The notes: generated by a model from the sequence alone, not told the origin. Counted from the stretch's first letter, positions 24,445 through 36,608 are shown. The stretch is DNA of 64,000 bases from Poecilobothrus nobilitatus (GCA_947095535.1 OX352772.1:315962018-316026017); one strand, 5' to 3'. A program made the numbers and translations.

Positions 24445-27400
24445 TGATTTAAAAAATTAAATCTTTTGCACCATTATGGTTTTATCTTTTTAAATAAATA
24501 AGTAGAAATTGTTATCCATTCTTATATTTATTAAATAGATGGACACATATAGATATGATTATACAGCAACAATTTGTTATAATTTTTATCCTGAATACCT
24601 GCTTACAAGAAATTTCTATGAATTTTTATATATAGAACTAACCAAAACATTTTGAAATTTGGCAGTTGTCTAGTTAATTCAACGCTACATGGCTATTGAA
24701 GAGTTCAGCAGTATTGAAGAACAAAACAACTCCTGTAATATTATAAACATAACTTGTTAATGCTAAACTCATCTTCTTAAATTGATATATTCTTCTTCCT
24801 CTCTCATTGATTTTTGATAAAACTGTAAGGTGAACCAAATGTATTCTAAAAATCTTCAAAAATCTTCAAAAATTATAAAAATGAAAAAATGTTAACATGG
24901 TATGTTTTAAACCATTAAAAATATTTGGAATTTAAATTTTAGGAAGCAAATTAAGATTTGGAGAATAAAACATTTTGTTAATTATTATTAAGATTATCAA
25001 AACTTTCACAATGCAGGAATTGATGGGAAATTACTTTTGAGAGTTTATGTTTTTTGATAGCTGGAGCGTTTGCAATCTTAAGAAAAACTAAAAAATATTT
25101 TAGTTTAGATCATCGATGTAAAAGTTGCTTATTCGTTCTGTTAATTATTTTCACAGAATTGAAAATATTATACCAAAACATCTTCTAGCATAATACTTAT
25201 AGACGAGCTCACTTTTATAAACATAATGTACATTAATATCCAATTGAAGAAAATCTTTGAAATACAGGAGCCTTTTCATTACAGCTTACACGTTGTGAAG
25301 TAAATTTCCGGTTCTATGTGATACCAGATATTTCGATTCTAAGTTTTTATAATACAAATGCCGTTAGGATATTTATTCCATTATTCTGACAATGGTTTGA
25401 GTTGATTTTTGGTAAGTAAAAAATCTCACAAATGAAAGAGGTCAATCGCTTCTTGATGTTTCTAAAAATTATTACCTCATATTTTATGTTAAATTACCAG
25501 CTACGGCAAGCAAATCTTAAAATCGTGCAGTTTATCAATTGTGCATATTATGTTAAAATGTTCCGATGTCAGTATTTTAATGACTATAGTTAAAAAAGAA
25601 ATATAAAATCAAAAATTTTAACTTTGTCACCCTAGAAAATAACCCGTTCTGTCGCTTATAGCAGCCGTTTAAACATTCATTGAATTTAACTCTGTTATTA
25701 TCTTTGAAATAAAAAAAAGTGTATATGAAGATTTAAAAGCGATGTAGTAATTATTTAAGTTTTTCTATAGTAATCTAAAATCTAAGTATTTTTTTTTAAG
25801 CATCAAAGTCTTTCTCGTTTTAGCTTAAGTTTAGGCAAAGTCCAAATTATTCAACTTTCTTTAAAAATAAAATTTTATATAGTCTTTACCTTTATAAACT
25901 ATATCCTGAAATTAAAAAGAAAATAGAAAAACTTAAAGATATTTTTCACAATATGCCATTACTTAAATGAAATTTTTTATGATTTCCACCGTGAAAATTT
26001 TAAAGTCCCAGACTACATAGAAAAGGAAATAAAAAAGGTAATAAAAGTACTAAAAATATTCTCTTAAAAATAAAAGAATTTGATTAATTCATATAACTGG
26101 ACTTAAACGATATTCTTCTATATATACAATTACATGTATATATATTTGTGTATATATAAGAAATTTAACGGATTTAAAATTTCTAGTTAACGGTATTTAT
26201 GTCCCAATATAAGTAATAAAAATAAAAACGAAAGTAATATTATTTTGTAACCACAATTTTTTTTAGTACTCATAAGAAAAATTCATTTTCATTATTTGAA
26301 ATAAATTTTTCCGACAAAAAAAAAAAAAAAGAAACAAATTTCCAGTATAGTTGAATTTTCTTTGTTTTTTTATTTGAACTTTTTTTTTTTAAGTTTTTCA
26401 CATAAAATCACTGTTGCGTTCGCTGGTTTAAATGTTTTAATTTTTTTTTTTTTGTCGTTTTGTTTTTAGCGTTTTATTTTTTTCTTTATCCCAAACCAGT
26501 GTTTATATTGGTTATATCCTAAAGCAATGTATATATTTCATTGCATGCATTTTGTACAGTTTTTATAACTGTATTTCACAATATTGCGGCACCCATTAAA
26601 TGTAAAGGATGTAAAATACGATGTGATTTAGTAAAACGCTTTCGTCGAAATGTATTTTTGGTCTAAATTATGAATTTTTTACCGATTTACTAAATTAATT
26701 AATTGCCTAAAATTGAGTATTATAACATAATTTTTTGTAGGAGTCAAATTAATTTTTACTAGATATGATACAAAATTTTTTGAATTTTCGTAGAATAAAA
26801 ACTAAACTTCGAACTTTCGTTGGCTATCTAAAAATGATCATTCCCCAAATTTTCCAAGCTAATTTTTATTTTTTTTGAGCTTTGAAAAGCATTTTTCATA
26901 ATAAATTAACTGTGCTCATTAATTCGTAATAGCTTTTATCTAAGCCTTATCTAAACCTTTATCTAAATTTAATTAATATTTAATTAATGAGAAATATTCC
27001 TTTTTATGTATAGTTGAAAAATTAATCAAGTAAATTTACATTTGCTGTAGTTTAGCTTGGGAAAAAGTTGAAAGAAGAGAAAGAGAGTGACAAAAACATC
27101 TAAATAATAAAGATCATAATGATCAATTAGTGAAACCGAATATAAAAAAGGTCCTAGTCCATATAACTGATGTAATAAAGTAAAAATATATTAACCTAAA
27201 CAAAATGTTGACAGCTAATTAATACTGATTTTTAAATGTTTTTAAAAAAAAAACAGATACAAGTAAGAATTAATTATATAACAGTTTAAAAAGAAAATTA
27301 AGAGGAAAAATATTTAACTTTATAAAAGTATCACGTATATGCGAGAAAAGAAGAAAAAGATGTAAAAGCTGATTTTAATGATCTCACATTTTTTAAGGTT

Positions 27401-28333
27401 CACAATATTAGAAAATTTAATATGTTTAACATTTTTTAGCTTAACACTCGTAATACAAATACATCCAATTAACTTTTATTTAAATTTATCATGATAATAT
27501 TTATATACCTTTCTACAGTAGGCCAATTCCTGAAATTGGACAAAGTATATAATATATATATATATATATATAGAACAACTTTCGACAAATAAAAATTATA
27601 CAAAAGCATTTTAGGAAAAATGATTATTCACCCTAAAATATACGTTTATATCAAAATATCTATTCTCTAATCTAAATACATATAAGTATATATATATACT
27701 TGTATATGTATATATAGTTTTTCCTTATATTGTGTTTTTTGAAAAATAATCGTAAATAATATAAGTAAAAAATGTTATTAAAAAAAAATGGAGGTTAAAT
27801 GTAAACTGATGGACAATAAATGAAAATGAACCAACAAAAAAAAAAAAAAAAACATATAATGAAACGTCTAAGTTAAATCCTGGAAGAAAAGAAAAGGAAA
27901 TGAAAATGTATCATAAGAAAATACGTATATAAAAAAAAAATAAAGTGTCGGACTAGTGATTTTATGTGTTTTATCCTTTTAAGTAGATTTACAACATCGT
28001 AAAAATTACTAAAAATTCACCTTAAACTAAACTTAAATGTTATTTTTATTCAATTCTATCATTTTTTTTATATATATAGAGTTATACATTGAAAAGATTC
28101 TGTTTGAAAGTTATATCCTTACCATACTTATCCATTTTCCATACAGAATTCTAAACTAAAATCATGTGGTTGGTTATCATACGGTTCAAATATGTTTCAT
28201 TATATCCCTTTAATTTTGTTGCAGTATCATAAAAGAATTGATCATTCGTTAATTGTTTATTATTTTCTTCATAATTCGATAACATTAAAACATTTTGTCA
28301 TTTTTAATCTGATCTAATTAAATAGATAGTGCG

Positions 28334-28365
<32 letters not shown>

Positions 28366-29100
28366 TTATATATCATTACCTTTATAAAAATTGCAATTTA
28401 TCTAACGTTATCTATTTAAAGAAGTGAAATGTTTTGAATAAACTTTCTCATCCCATCCCATCTTTCTCCTAAATAATTAACAAATTTTCTTAAGGAATGA
28501 AAACTCTTTAGTAGATCCTAACTCGAATATTCTAAAATAAATTTTTACTATCATTTATTACCGAATTTTTATTAAAATAAAAAATAATTTGTTGAAAAAT
28601 AAAAAAATTTAAATAATTTCTGAAATAGCAAATTGTTTTGGAAAAAAAAAGGGTTAAATATATGATCGGGATCGTAATAAAATAAAAATGAACGAATTAT
28701 TTTACATCAAATATAAAAGCAAAATAAAATTAATGAATCATTTTTGTAATGTGAATGAATGTCCGTAAAATTTTCATTTTTATTTTTTTTTTATGATAAT
28801 GTAATGAAAGTTGTTAAATTTGGTATAATACGGTATCACCGCTCCTTTTAAACTCTTTAAATTTTATTTATTTTAGTTGTTTAAATCCATTGACCTCATG
28901 GCATAAATTTTTTGTTTTTGTTGAAACATTTGTTATAATTTGAAAAGAATATAAAAATCTTAAATGAGAAATAAAAGTTAATTACAGAAATGAATCATAA
29001 TTTTATTTGAAATAAAAGAAATTGTTTTTGCTATTGTCTGTTCTATGAAACTATTGATTCTTTTTAACTATGAACCGTTTAATGGCTTAAAAAAATGAGG
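24445..29100. other. Long AT-rich non-coding stretch
   Basis: Holds (TA)n microsatellites at 27552-27572 and 28335-28363 and many homopolymers. No exon, RNA gene or transposon end was found. Confidence 0.5.
28335..28363. repeat. (TA)n microsatellite
   Basis: About 14 TA units. A shorter one is at 27552-27572. Confidence 0.9.
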
Positions 29101-29109
29101 CCAAATAGC

Positions 29110-29190
29110 ACTTAGGGTCTAATATATTATAGTACTTAGGGTATATTATTATAGTACTTAGGGATCAATATATTATAATTTTCTTAGGGT
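29110..29190 (+). repeat. Short tandem repeat, ~24-bp unit
   Basis: CTTAGGG recurs at 29111, 29135, 29157 and 29184, with TATATTATAGTA-type sequence between. Confidence 0.75.
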
Positions 29191-29310
29191 CATCACTTTC
29201 AGAATCTTGTTAGTTTGCATCATAAGCATGATTTGTAATTTGGATGTCACGAAAAGCTGCGTTACCGCTGCTGTTATTTCTTCTACATCAAAATTAATAA
29301 TTTTTATTTA

Positions 29311-29505
29311 AATTTGTTCAAAGACACATTCTTAAATTTAAACTTTTTTTTTTAGAGCTTAACTATTAAAAGTTTGCATATGCAGGTCCGAAGTATCTAA
29401 ATAAAAATTTGTTCAAAGACACATTCTTAAATTTAAACTTTTTTTTTTAGGGCTTAACTATTAAAAATTTGCATATGCAGGTCCGAAGTATCTAAATAAA
29501 AATTT
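29311..29505 (+). repeat. Near-perfect 95-bp tandem duplication
   Basis: Unit 1 (29311-29405) and unit 2 (29406-29500) differ at only two positions (AGAGC versus AGGGC, and AAGTTT versus AAATTT). Each contains ACACATTCTTAAATTTAAAC, a run of 10 T, and GCATATGCAGGTCCGAAGTA. Confidence 0.9.
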
Positions 29506-29960
29506 TTTTTATTTATGATTCCGTTCATAACTCTCAAGAAGAAAAAATATAAAATTTGTTTTCTGAAATAACTGATCTCTTTAAAACAAAAATTATTCTT
29601 TGACTTTTCTTAGTTTACTTTTACAATATCTTGCGTTCACAATACAGTAAATTTAAATTTGAAGTTTTAAAAATTTAAAAGAATAAGAAATTATTTCAAT
29701 TAAGAAGTATTTTTATTATTCGGATATTTAAAATTAAATAATCTCAGAAGAACTTAAGTTCTTATAAAGCCTACATCCAATAGAACTGATGTTTAGTAAT
29801 ATTTTGCGTTTTTTTAAATGTTGTGCAGGCTTCTCTAACATGGTACGAAGAGGAGTTACATTAAAAATTATTAATGACATCATCATGACAGATATGAAAT
29901 TTTCATTTCTTAATTTCCCTCCTCATCGGAAATGCATTTGCAATATGTTCAACACATTGA

Positions 29961-30084
29961 GTTGTATGCATAACACTGAGCTTCAACTCAAATCTTACTT
30001 TTTCAAACAAAAACTACGAGTTCAGGTGTAAATTTTATTTGAAAGAGTTAGATTTGAGTTCAAACCTAGTTTTATGAATACGAC
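29961..30084. mobile_element. Palindromic MITE, copy 1 (124 bp)
   Basis: Nearly the whole element is an inverted repeat: GTTGTATGCATAACACTGAG ... ending GTTTTATGAATACGAC. AACTCAAATCTTACTTTTTC on one arm is mirrored by GAAAGAGTTAGATTTGAGTT on the other. Same family as 37443-37565. Confidence 0.7.
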
Positions 30085-30089
30085 CCGTT

Positions 30090-31400
30090 GTCTCATGATT
30101 TGAAATGTTAAAAAAGAAAATTTGACGATGTGTTATGTTATAATCGAAAATTTGTGTTTGCGACATTGTAAATACTGAAATATCAGTCAAATTATGTATG
30201 TATTCAAAATTTTCTGAACACCAATTTCGATTCTGAACACCAATTGATTCTTTTGAGTTTTTTTTCTTGAATAACGAATATATAGGCAAGTTTTGATGAA
30301 TTTAAAAAAAAAGTAATTTTTTATTCATTTTTATTTTTAATTTGTTATAAATATCAACTTTCATTTCAATTACACATATGGCGGGCGTCGCATAATTTAT
30401 GGTCGCCCATAAAACGTCAAGTATGACATTGTGTTACTGTTACATTGTATCGACAATTTAATTTTTTCGATTTTGATGAAATCAAATATATTTTTTTGAC
30501 ATTTCCGATGAGACCAGATATCTTAAACGTCCTAATAAACCGACGAATGTACAAGGTTAAATTAATAACTTATTTTAAAAGGGGGTGCTAAGGGGAAAAT
30601 GTCTTACATAATTATCGAAAAAATCGGTAATACAGAAAAGTTTTATATTGCATCTTTTAAAAAAAAATTAAATTCCAATACATATTATTAGATCTGTTTT
30701 TTTTTTTTCAAGTTTTCTGCTTGATATGCAAAAACTTTTTATTTTATGACAGTTAAGAGGAAAAAGTGACTTCATGATAACGTATGCAATTCCCTTTATT
30801 TTACAGTTTCAAAAAGTAAAATTTTCTAATTTTAAAAAGAATGAAATGTCTGAAAAATGTTAAAAAATTAATTAATAAAATAAATCTTGAACTTTAAGTA
30901 GAAAGTAAATTTTTAATTGCGATTTTTTCTGTAATTTTCTATTTGTTACAATGGAAGTTTCTTTTGAAAAATAATTTATCTCAATATAGCAAATATATGT
31001 GTCGCAAAACCTGTGAAGTCAATATGAAGGGTGGAGTATTTTAAAAATTTAAGTTTATAGTTATGCGTTTATTATCTCCACCTTTCATTTTAATTTCAAA
31101 AGCTTATGACACATTTACTTAAGTTAATTCAACTCTCGGGTAAAAACTGTCGAGGAAAAAATCAAATTTTTTGTATAGAAAATTGAAAAATTGTTCAGCA
31201 CTCGCGGAGTATTTTCGCATGGAAACCAAGCTTAATGAGATAAATTTTGTAAAAAACAAATAAATTGTAAGTTGTAGCATTATAATTTAGAGAATTACAG
31301 AAAATTAAATTCAATAAAAATAATTCAAAATATATTAGAAGACAACAACCAAACAAACACAATATGTCAAAAATTGAATTTATTAAAAATATTTTTTATG
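30090..31400. other. AT-rich non-coding stretch, nothing recognised
   Basis: Contains a GC-richer patch at 30377-30412 with GGCGGGCGTCGC and GGTCGCCC, but no supported gene. Confidence 0.45.
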
Positions 31401-31408
31401 CTATAGTA

Positions 31409-32336
31409 GCTCTGTTCGTTCTAAATAAAATTTTATAAAATTTCATTCGCTTATTATTCTTGACAACTAAAAATTTTATAGAATATAGAAAAAATTCTCT
31501 CAATACAACGAACAGAAAATTTTATTCAAAATACATATAGTTGGCAGTTAAAAATTTTTTTAGTAGTTTACTATTTGAAAAAACTGCATGTGCGATTTTT
31601 ACAAAAATTTAATAAAAAGAAAAATAAAGAAATGTCTACGAATATTTTAAACGGAACTGCTGTCGTCGAGTGATGAATCTAGTACCTCTTCAGGATCTAA
31701 AAGTGAAGTTTTTGTAATGCTTATAATTAATGAAACAGATGCAAATTTGAAAAGACCGTTAAAAATTAAGAGAAATTGCATTAAAAATTATATGAAAGAA
31801 ATTGTGCCTTCTTACAGTGAAAATGAATTCAGAATACATTTCTGAATTAGCAGAAGTTTATTTCAAGATCTAACATATAAATTTAAGAATACTGAGGAAT
31901 ATCAAAAACTGGGACCAAATAAATGTGCTGCGGGTACCTAGCCTAGGAACATTTCTATGGTTTGCGGAGCGGAACGTTTCGACCTGTCTTCGGCAACAGT
32001 TCATCCAATTCTAACAAGAGTTATTAAATTCATTAGTAACCTTGCTGCATTAGTTCCTGGGGAACATTCTATTATTTTCCGTTCCATAGTTTCAGTCCTT
32101 TCTAATATAAATTATAAACTTGAAATATCGTTTTTAAAATCTTTAACTGACAAAAAGCTCAAATGACACTCAAACATCACGAATAAAATTTTTACCCGAT
32201 CAAATTTTGCTGGTAAGAATTTTATTAACATGTTATTGTTCTCTCTCTCAATTTTGAAAAATAAAATAAAATAAAATTTTAAACGAACGCAAATTTTCTT
32301 AAATTTTATAAAATTTTATTTAGAACGAACAGGAGC
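31409..32336 (+). mobile_element. PIF/Harbinger-like DNA transposon, non-autonomous, 928 bp
   Basis: Terminal inverted repeats of about 36 bp differ by one indel: GCTCTGTTCGTTCTAAATAA at the left and GCTCCTGTTCGTTCTAAATA as reverse complement of the right, continuing AATTTTATAAAATTT. TA flanks both ends (31407-31408 and 32337-32338), compatible with the 3-bp TWA target of PIF/Harbinger if one base has changed. A dead transposase remnant lies inside. Confidence 0.75.
31654..32067 (+). pseudogene. PIF/Harbinger (HARBI1-like) transposase N-terminal remnant
   Basis: One continuous frame with two in-frame stops (TGA near 31842, TAG near 31939). It reads an acidic Ser-rich start (LLSSSDESS), then NYMKEIVPSYSENEFRIHF, then ISRSLFQDL, and later FDLSSATVHPILTRVIKFI, where the family has a helix-turn-helix-like 'GVSxSTVxRI' segment, and ALVPGEH. 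This is the usual order of the N-terminal part of HARBI1-type transposases. The catalytic DDE domain is missing, so the element cannot move itself. Confidence 0.75.
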
Positions 32337-32517
32337 TAATAATTCTCTCAAAAATTCTATAGTTAATTTATAGTTAACTTTGTTCACAAACTCTGAAATC
32401 GAGTTGATTATCATGTACAAAATTAAGTAAAATGTAAAGTGTTCATAATCGTTTTTTAAAATCAAGAATTTAATTTTTGGCATATTTATATTATTGTTTT
32501 GATACAATAACAAATAA

Positions 32518-33715
32518 ATGTAACAGTAAGTCGATGCAACAGGCTTATTAATACCCTACACCTGAATAATTGGAATTAAATTAAAAATTCATGTTTTTTG
32601 GCAGCTGCTTGAACTTTTTTCTTTTTCTGTCTTATTCAACTCAAATTTCAAGAACGTAAAAGAGGCATCCTCTTGGGATATGTTTGACACCCTTGTAGAA
32701 AATTTCAAATTTCTATCTATTAATTTCGAAAATATGCTTGTTAAATTGCCACTCCAATTCATCAAATCCATCTCAGGGACATAAAGAAAGCAGACCAGAA
32801 CAACATTGTATTAAATTTAAAGGTTCTACTTTTGTTGGTTTTGGGGATATGCTCGTCCGGAAGTTTCCAAAATACGAACCCATGGTTCAAATTCTCTTAA
32901 ATGTCAGTTTCCAATTTTACAGAAAAGAAAATATAACATGTACTAAAAATAAAGGTTGTATCTTTGTTGATTATGGAGATATACTCGTTTGTTCTGGGAC
33001 TCGTTCAGAAGCTTCCAAGATCCGAACCCATGGACCAAATCCTCTCAAATTTCTGAGACATAAAGAAAACATGAAAAAACATCAGTGTACGAAATTTAAA
33101 TGTTCTATCTTCGTCGGTTTTGGAGATATACTGGTTCGCTCTAGGGCTCGTTCAAAAGCTTCCAAAATCCGAACCCATGGACCGAATCCTCTCAAATTTC
33201 AGAGACTTAAATAAAACATGAGGTGTTCTTTCATGTTGTACCAAATTTAAAGGTTCTATCTTTGTTGATTTTGGAAATAATCTCGTTTGCTCTGGAGCTC
33301 GTTTGGAAGCTTTCAAAATCCGAATCCATGGACCAAATCCTCTCATATTTCAGAGGCATAAATCAAACATGAAAGAACACCATTGTACCAAATTTAAAGG
33401 TTTATCTTTGGTTAATTTCGAAAATTTGCGTTTTCGGTTTTGGGCGTTGTATGGGAGATACCCGAGCCCATGGTTCGATTTCGCCCATTTGCAATCCCCA
33501 CCTTTTTTTAGTCATTGTTAACCTACAGTATAAATTTCATGAAGATAGCATCATTATTTTTTGAGTTATCGTGCGTACGGACGGACGGACGGACATCGCT
33601 AAATCGACTCAGGAGGTGATTCAGAATATATGTACTCTATGGACCAAACCAAAGTTAATATATCCTCTACTAACCAAAGTTAATATACCCTATACTTTAG
33701 GTGTAGGGTATACAA
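32518..33715 (+). mobile_element. GTGTAGGGTAT element with internal repeats, copy B
   Basis: Opposite orientation to copy A. It starts TAACAGTAAGTCGATGCAAC, then ATACCCTACACCTGAA, and ends TTTAGGTGTAGGGTATAC. Internal units of ~147 bp are marked by AAATTTAAAGGTTCTA at about 32813, 32945, 33092, 33243 and 33390, with a degenerate one near 32702. The far end has (ACGG)n at 33574-33592, then ATCGCTAAATCGACTCAGG. About 0.45 kb longer than copy A because it has more internal units. A 158-codon frame across the units (32738-33214) is a product of the periodicity, not a gene. Confidence 0.75.
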
Positions 33716-33719
33716 AATA

Positions 33720-34730
33720 TGCCAAAAATAAGCAACAAAACGTAAATAAACATAATTTCAAAAATAAAATAAGAAAATTTTGATTTTTAATTATGATTTT
33801 GAATATTTATTTTAACAAAAACAAATCAAGGGTTATGGAAAAATTTTAAATAATCAATACAAAAATCGCAATTTCATAGACGAACAGCGTGATTTTGAGG
33901 TAATTTTCAGAAAATCGAGTAGCGAGTTAATTTTCTTTGACAGATAATTTTTGAAAAATGTATGAGAAATAAAGAAAAATAAAAGGAGAAAATCAACTCA
34001 ATTTTCGAAATCATCTGAATTTCTCAAAATGAAATGTTTGTGAACATACTAAATGTTGTTTGATATATTTATTTAAAAAACATGTATTGTCACTGGGATC
34101 TAAACTAATATAATCGAAAAGTTTCAATTCACTAGCTGAACGGGAAAAGAGTAAAATAGCGTTAAAGATTCCACGACACGCTTTAACCACGTGTAAATTC
34201 AATAAAAACTTTTAAAAATAGGTTTCACTTGGTTTTTTTTTTTTTGTTTTGTTATTTTTAAATTTCAATTATGACAGTTTATATGTCAAAAAAAGTCCCC
34301 TTTTTTTTTTACAAGATTTTACAAGTTTTATATCAAACAGATATATTATGTTGCATCACCATATGGCAATATAGCAATATAATATTATATTAACAAAAAG
34401 GAATCACAGTTTGTTTCGAAATAATCTATGAACATATACGTACATATATACACTAGAAAAATACTCTTTAAAATTTTTAAACTTATAAAATTAATAAATA
34501 AAAACACATTCTTTTATTATGTTTGATGTATATTATTAGAGAACTAAATTAATTTATTTTTAAAATATTTCCAAAAATTGAATTAAAATTAAAAAGTAAA
34601 CTGAAACCAGAATAGGTTTTTATTTTTCTTTTCTATTTAATTAACATTTTATACTATATAATTAATATATGGTTCACCAGATTTTATTTAACAAAATATG
34701 TTGGATCTTATTTAAGATTATTGCTTTTTT
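33720..34730. other. AT-rich non-coding stretch downstream of the tetraspanin
   Basis: No recognised gene or element. Part of it may be 3' UTR only if the poly(A) site near 34758 is not used. Confidence 0.45.
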
Positions 34731-34734
34731 TTTC

Positions 34735-34810
34735 CTTTTAAATTAATTATTATTATTTTTATTTTTTATTATTATTAATTATTATTATTATTATTATTAT
34801 TTTTATATTA
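34735..34810. repeat. (ATT)n microsatellite after the tetraspanin stop
   Basis: An interrupted run of ATT/TTA triplets directly follows the gene on its 3' side. A second, coding AAT-type tract lies in the gene at about 34922-34958 and gives the Asn-rich tail. Confidence 0.7.
34758..34763 (-). terminator. Candidate poly(A) signal of the tetraspanin gene
   Basis: AATAAA on the minus strand, about 52 nt after the stop codon, inside a long (TTA)n/(TAA)n tract. Position and motif fit a cleavage and polyadenylation signal, but the composition of the tract produces such hexamers by chance. Confidence 0.3.
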
Positions 34811-34814
34811 CTAT

Positions 34815-35849
34815 TTAAACGTGAAATATTCCTGATGTAACTGTATGCAATTTTGATTTATTTGAATCATTTAAATTTAATGAACTTGGTGATTCATTAA
34901 TATTATTTTTATTTATAGGATTCGATTGATTATTATTATTATTATTATTGTTATTTGTATTATTTGTATTTTGTATTATAGAATCTGATGATTGATTTAT
35001 ATCATGATAATCATCACAATTTAATAAAAATGCATATGCTAATCCAATTCCAAATAATAATGCTTCAAAAAATCCAACAATTATATATGTTTCTTTACAA
35101 TAACTAGTAAATGCTATAATAAAATGATTTAATATATGTGAACAACCTTTTTGATGTGAATCATTTTTATTACAAAATTTATCTGTACCATTTTTTATTA
35201 TTTTATCATGTGTACAACATGATATTGGTAAATTATCACGAATTTGTAACCAATCATTAAAATTTGCTGATCCACAACATTTATAACGATGTTGTACAAC
35301 ATCCCATGAATTACGACAATTTAATTCTTTATCATATCTTAAAATTGATATTTTTTGATATGTTGAAAAATCTAATTGAATTATTTTTGTGTTATTAAAT
35401 GGATTTATTAATCTCATAAATCTAATTATTATTGATGAATTTGTTTCATCTTTTTCCAAATTTTCTGTATTATAATAATTATTATTATTGTAAATATTAT
35501 CAATTTTATTTTCTAATGGTTTATAAATAATCAATTTACAACAATATAAACTGGAACATATTATTAATAATGAAGCCATTAACAAAAATAAAATTATTTT
35601 AAATGAACGTTGTCGCATTTTATATGAATTCGTATTTAATAATGTTAATGTTAAAAATTGTGTTATCTTTAATATAATAAATGTTAATAAAAGATAACCT
35701 AATAAATTGAATTCATATGGCATTGATGTTGTTAATTCAGATGTATTAAAAATTAACATTTGAGCACAAAATGCACTTGACATTAATTGTAAAATAAGAA
35801 CAAAAGTGAATCCACATTTAAGACCGTCATACTTAGTTGAATTTGACAT
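34815..35849 (-). CDS. Divergent tetraspanin, single exon, peripherin/rds-like large loop
   Basis: Encodes a 344-residue four-pass membrane protein. Hydrophobic segments lie at about residues 11-34, 47-70, 82-105 and 254-277, the tetraspanin spacing (small loop, then a large extracellular loop of about 148 residues). The large loop carries the hallmark CCG (191-193) followed by a DW at 199-200, a PISCC block (208-212), C226, a GC pair (235-236) and C178, enough for three or more disulfides. Tetraspanins organise partner proteins in membrane microdomains; CCG followed by an Asn-Asp-Trp patch and ISCC also resembles the peripherin/rds group, which I infer only loosely. N-glycosylation sequons are at N35, N137, N152 and N220. 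The cytoplasmic tail (278-344) has an Asn-rich tract (298-309) from AAT repeats. The start is the first Met: an in-frame TAA lies nine codons upstream (35877-35879) and the ATG is preceded by AAAC, a good fly context. No intron is visible. Seen: frame and motifs; inferred: subgroup. Confidence 0.9.
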   Translation of the reverse strand: MSNSTKYDGLKCGFTFVLILQLMSSAFCAQMLIFNTSELTTSMPYEFNLLGYLLLTFIILKITQFLTLTLLNTNSYKMRQRSFKIILFLLMASLLIICSSLYCCKLIIYKPLENKIDNIYNNNNYYNTENLEKDETNSSIIIRFMRLINPFNNTKIIQLDFSTYQKISILRYDKELNCRNSWDVVQHRYKCCGSANFNDWLQIRDNLPISCCTHDKIIKNGTDKFCNKNDSHQKGCSHILNHFIIAFTSYCKETYIIVGFFEALLFGIGLAYAFLLNCDDYHDINQSSDSIIQNTNNTNNNNNNNNNQSNPINKNNINESPSSLNLNDSNKSKLHTVTSGIFHV

Positions 35850-36219
35850 GTTTTTTTTTTTTTGTTTTGTTGAATTTTACGTTTCCAAAATTTTGCACTA
35901 AAAAGTTTTTTCTTGTTTTTTTTTTTTTATATTATTTTATTTATTTTTTTTTTATTATATTTTCTGTGTTTTATATTTCCGTTTTTTTTTTTTTCTTTAA
36001 ACGTAGAAAAGAAAACAAAAAATTAAAGAAAAATCCGAATTAAAAAAAAAAAAAACAAATAATTTTGTTTAATAAAATATTAAATAATAAAATTCAAAGC
36101 TAACTGGAAATATTAAAAATAATGAAACAAAATTCAAAAAAAAGATGATTTTATTATTTTTTTTTTTTTAAAGAATTTAGAACTTTTATATCTTAATTGA
36201 TTGTTGTTGTCACGCCGAG

Positions 36220-36227
36220 CTTTTATA
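36220..36227 (-). promoter_or_regulatory. Candidate TATA box of the tetraspanin gene
   Basis: On the minus strand the sequence reads TATATAAAAGCTCGGCG, a near-canonical TATA box in a locally GC-richer patch. An ATCAATT that could serve as initiator follows about 25-30 bp downstream. It would give a 5' UTR of roughly 340 nt before the ATG at 35849. AT-rich DNA makes chance TATA matches common, so this is only a candidate. Confidence 0.3.
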
Positions 36228-36608
36228 TAAAGAAAATAATTGAATGAACATATTATAGGATTCAGCAAAATTTTTAGACAAATTTATCTTAGGAAACTAG
36301 AACGAAAATAATAATAATAATAAAGAAAAAACACTTTCAATAATTAATGTATTTTTAAATTTAAAAAAAAAAAACAAAATTTTTAAATTTTTACTTATGG
36401 AATTATACTTCGAGTATACACTATCCAAACAGCATAAACAGCTTTCATATATAGCTGAAAAAACGGAAATATATGTGGTTTCATAAAATTGTATTGAATC
36501 TTCAGAATATGTGTTCATTAACAGCATAAATGGATTTGGTTGCGTTTAATTTATTTCCAAAAAAAATAAAATAAGATCTATGAAATTTTTTTAAGTTTTA
36601 ATATCATT

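Noticed and set aside
32738..33214. 158-codon open frame on the plus strand
   Set aside because: It runs across tandem ~147-bp units of a mobile element; its protein is itself periodic (KIRTHGPNPLKF repeated) because the unit length is about a multiple of three. The opposite strand has similar frames. No known domain.
35837..36043. 68-codon plus-strand frame at the 5' end of the tetraspanin
   Set aside because: Poly-Phe translation of T runs, overlapping the start of the real gene on the other strand.
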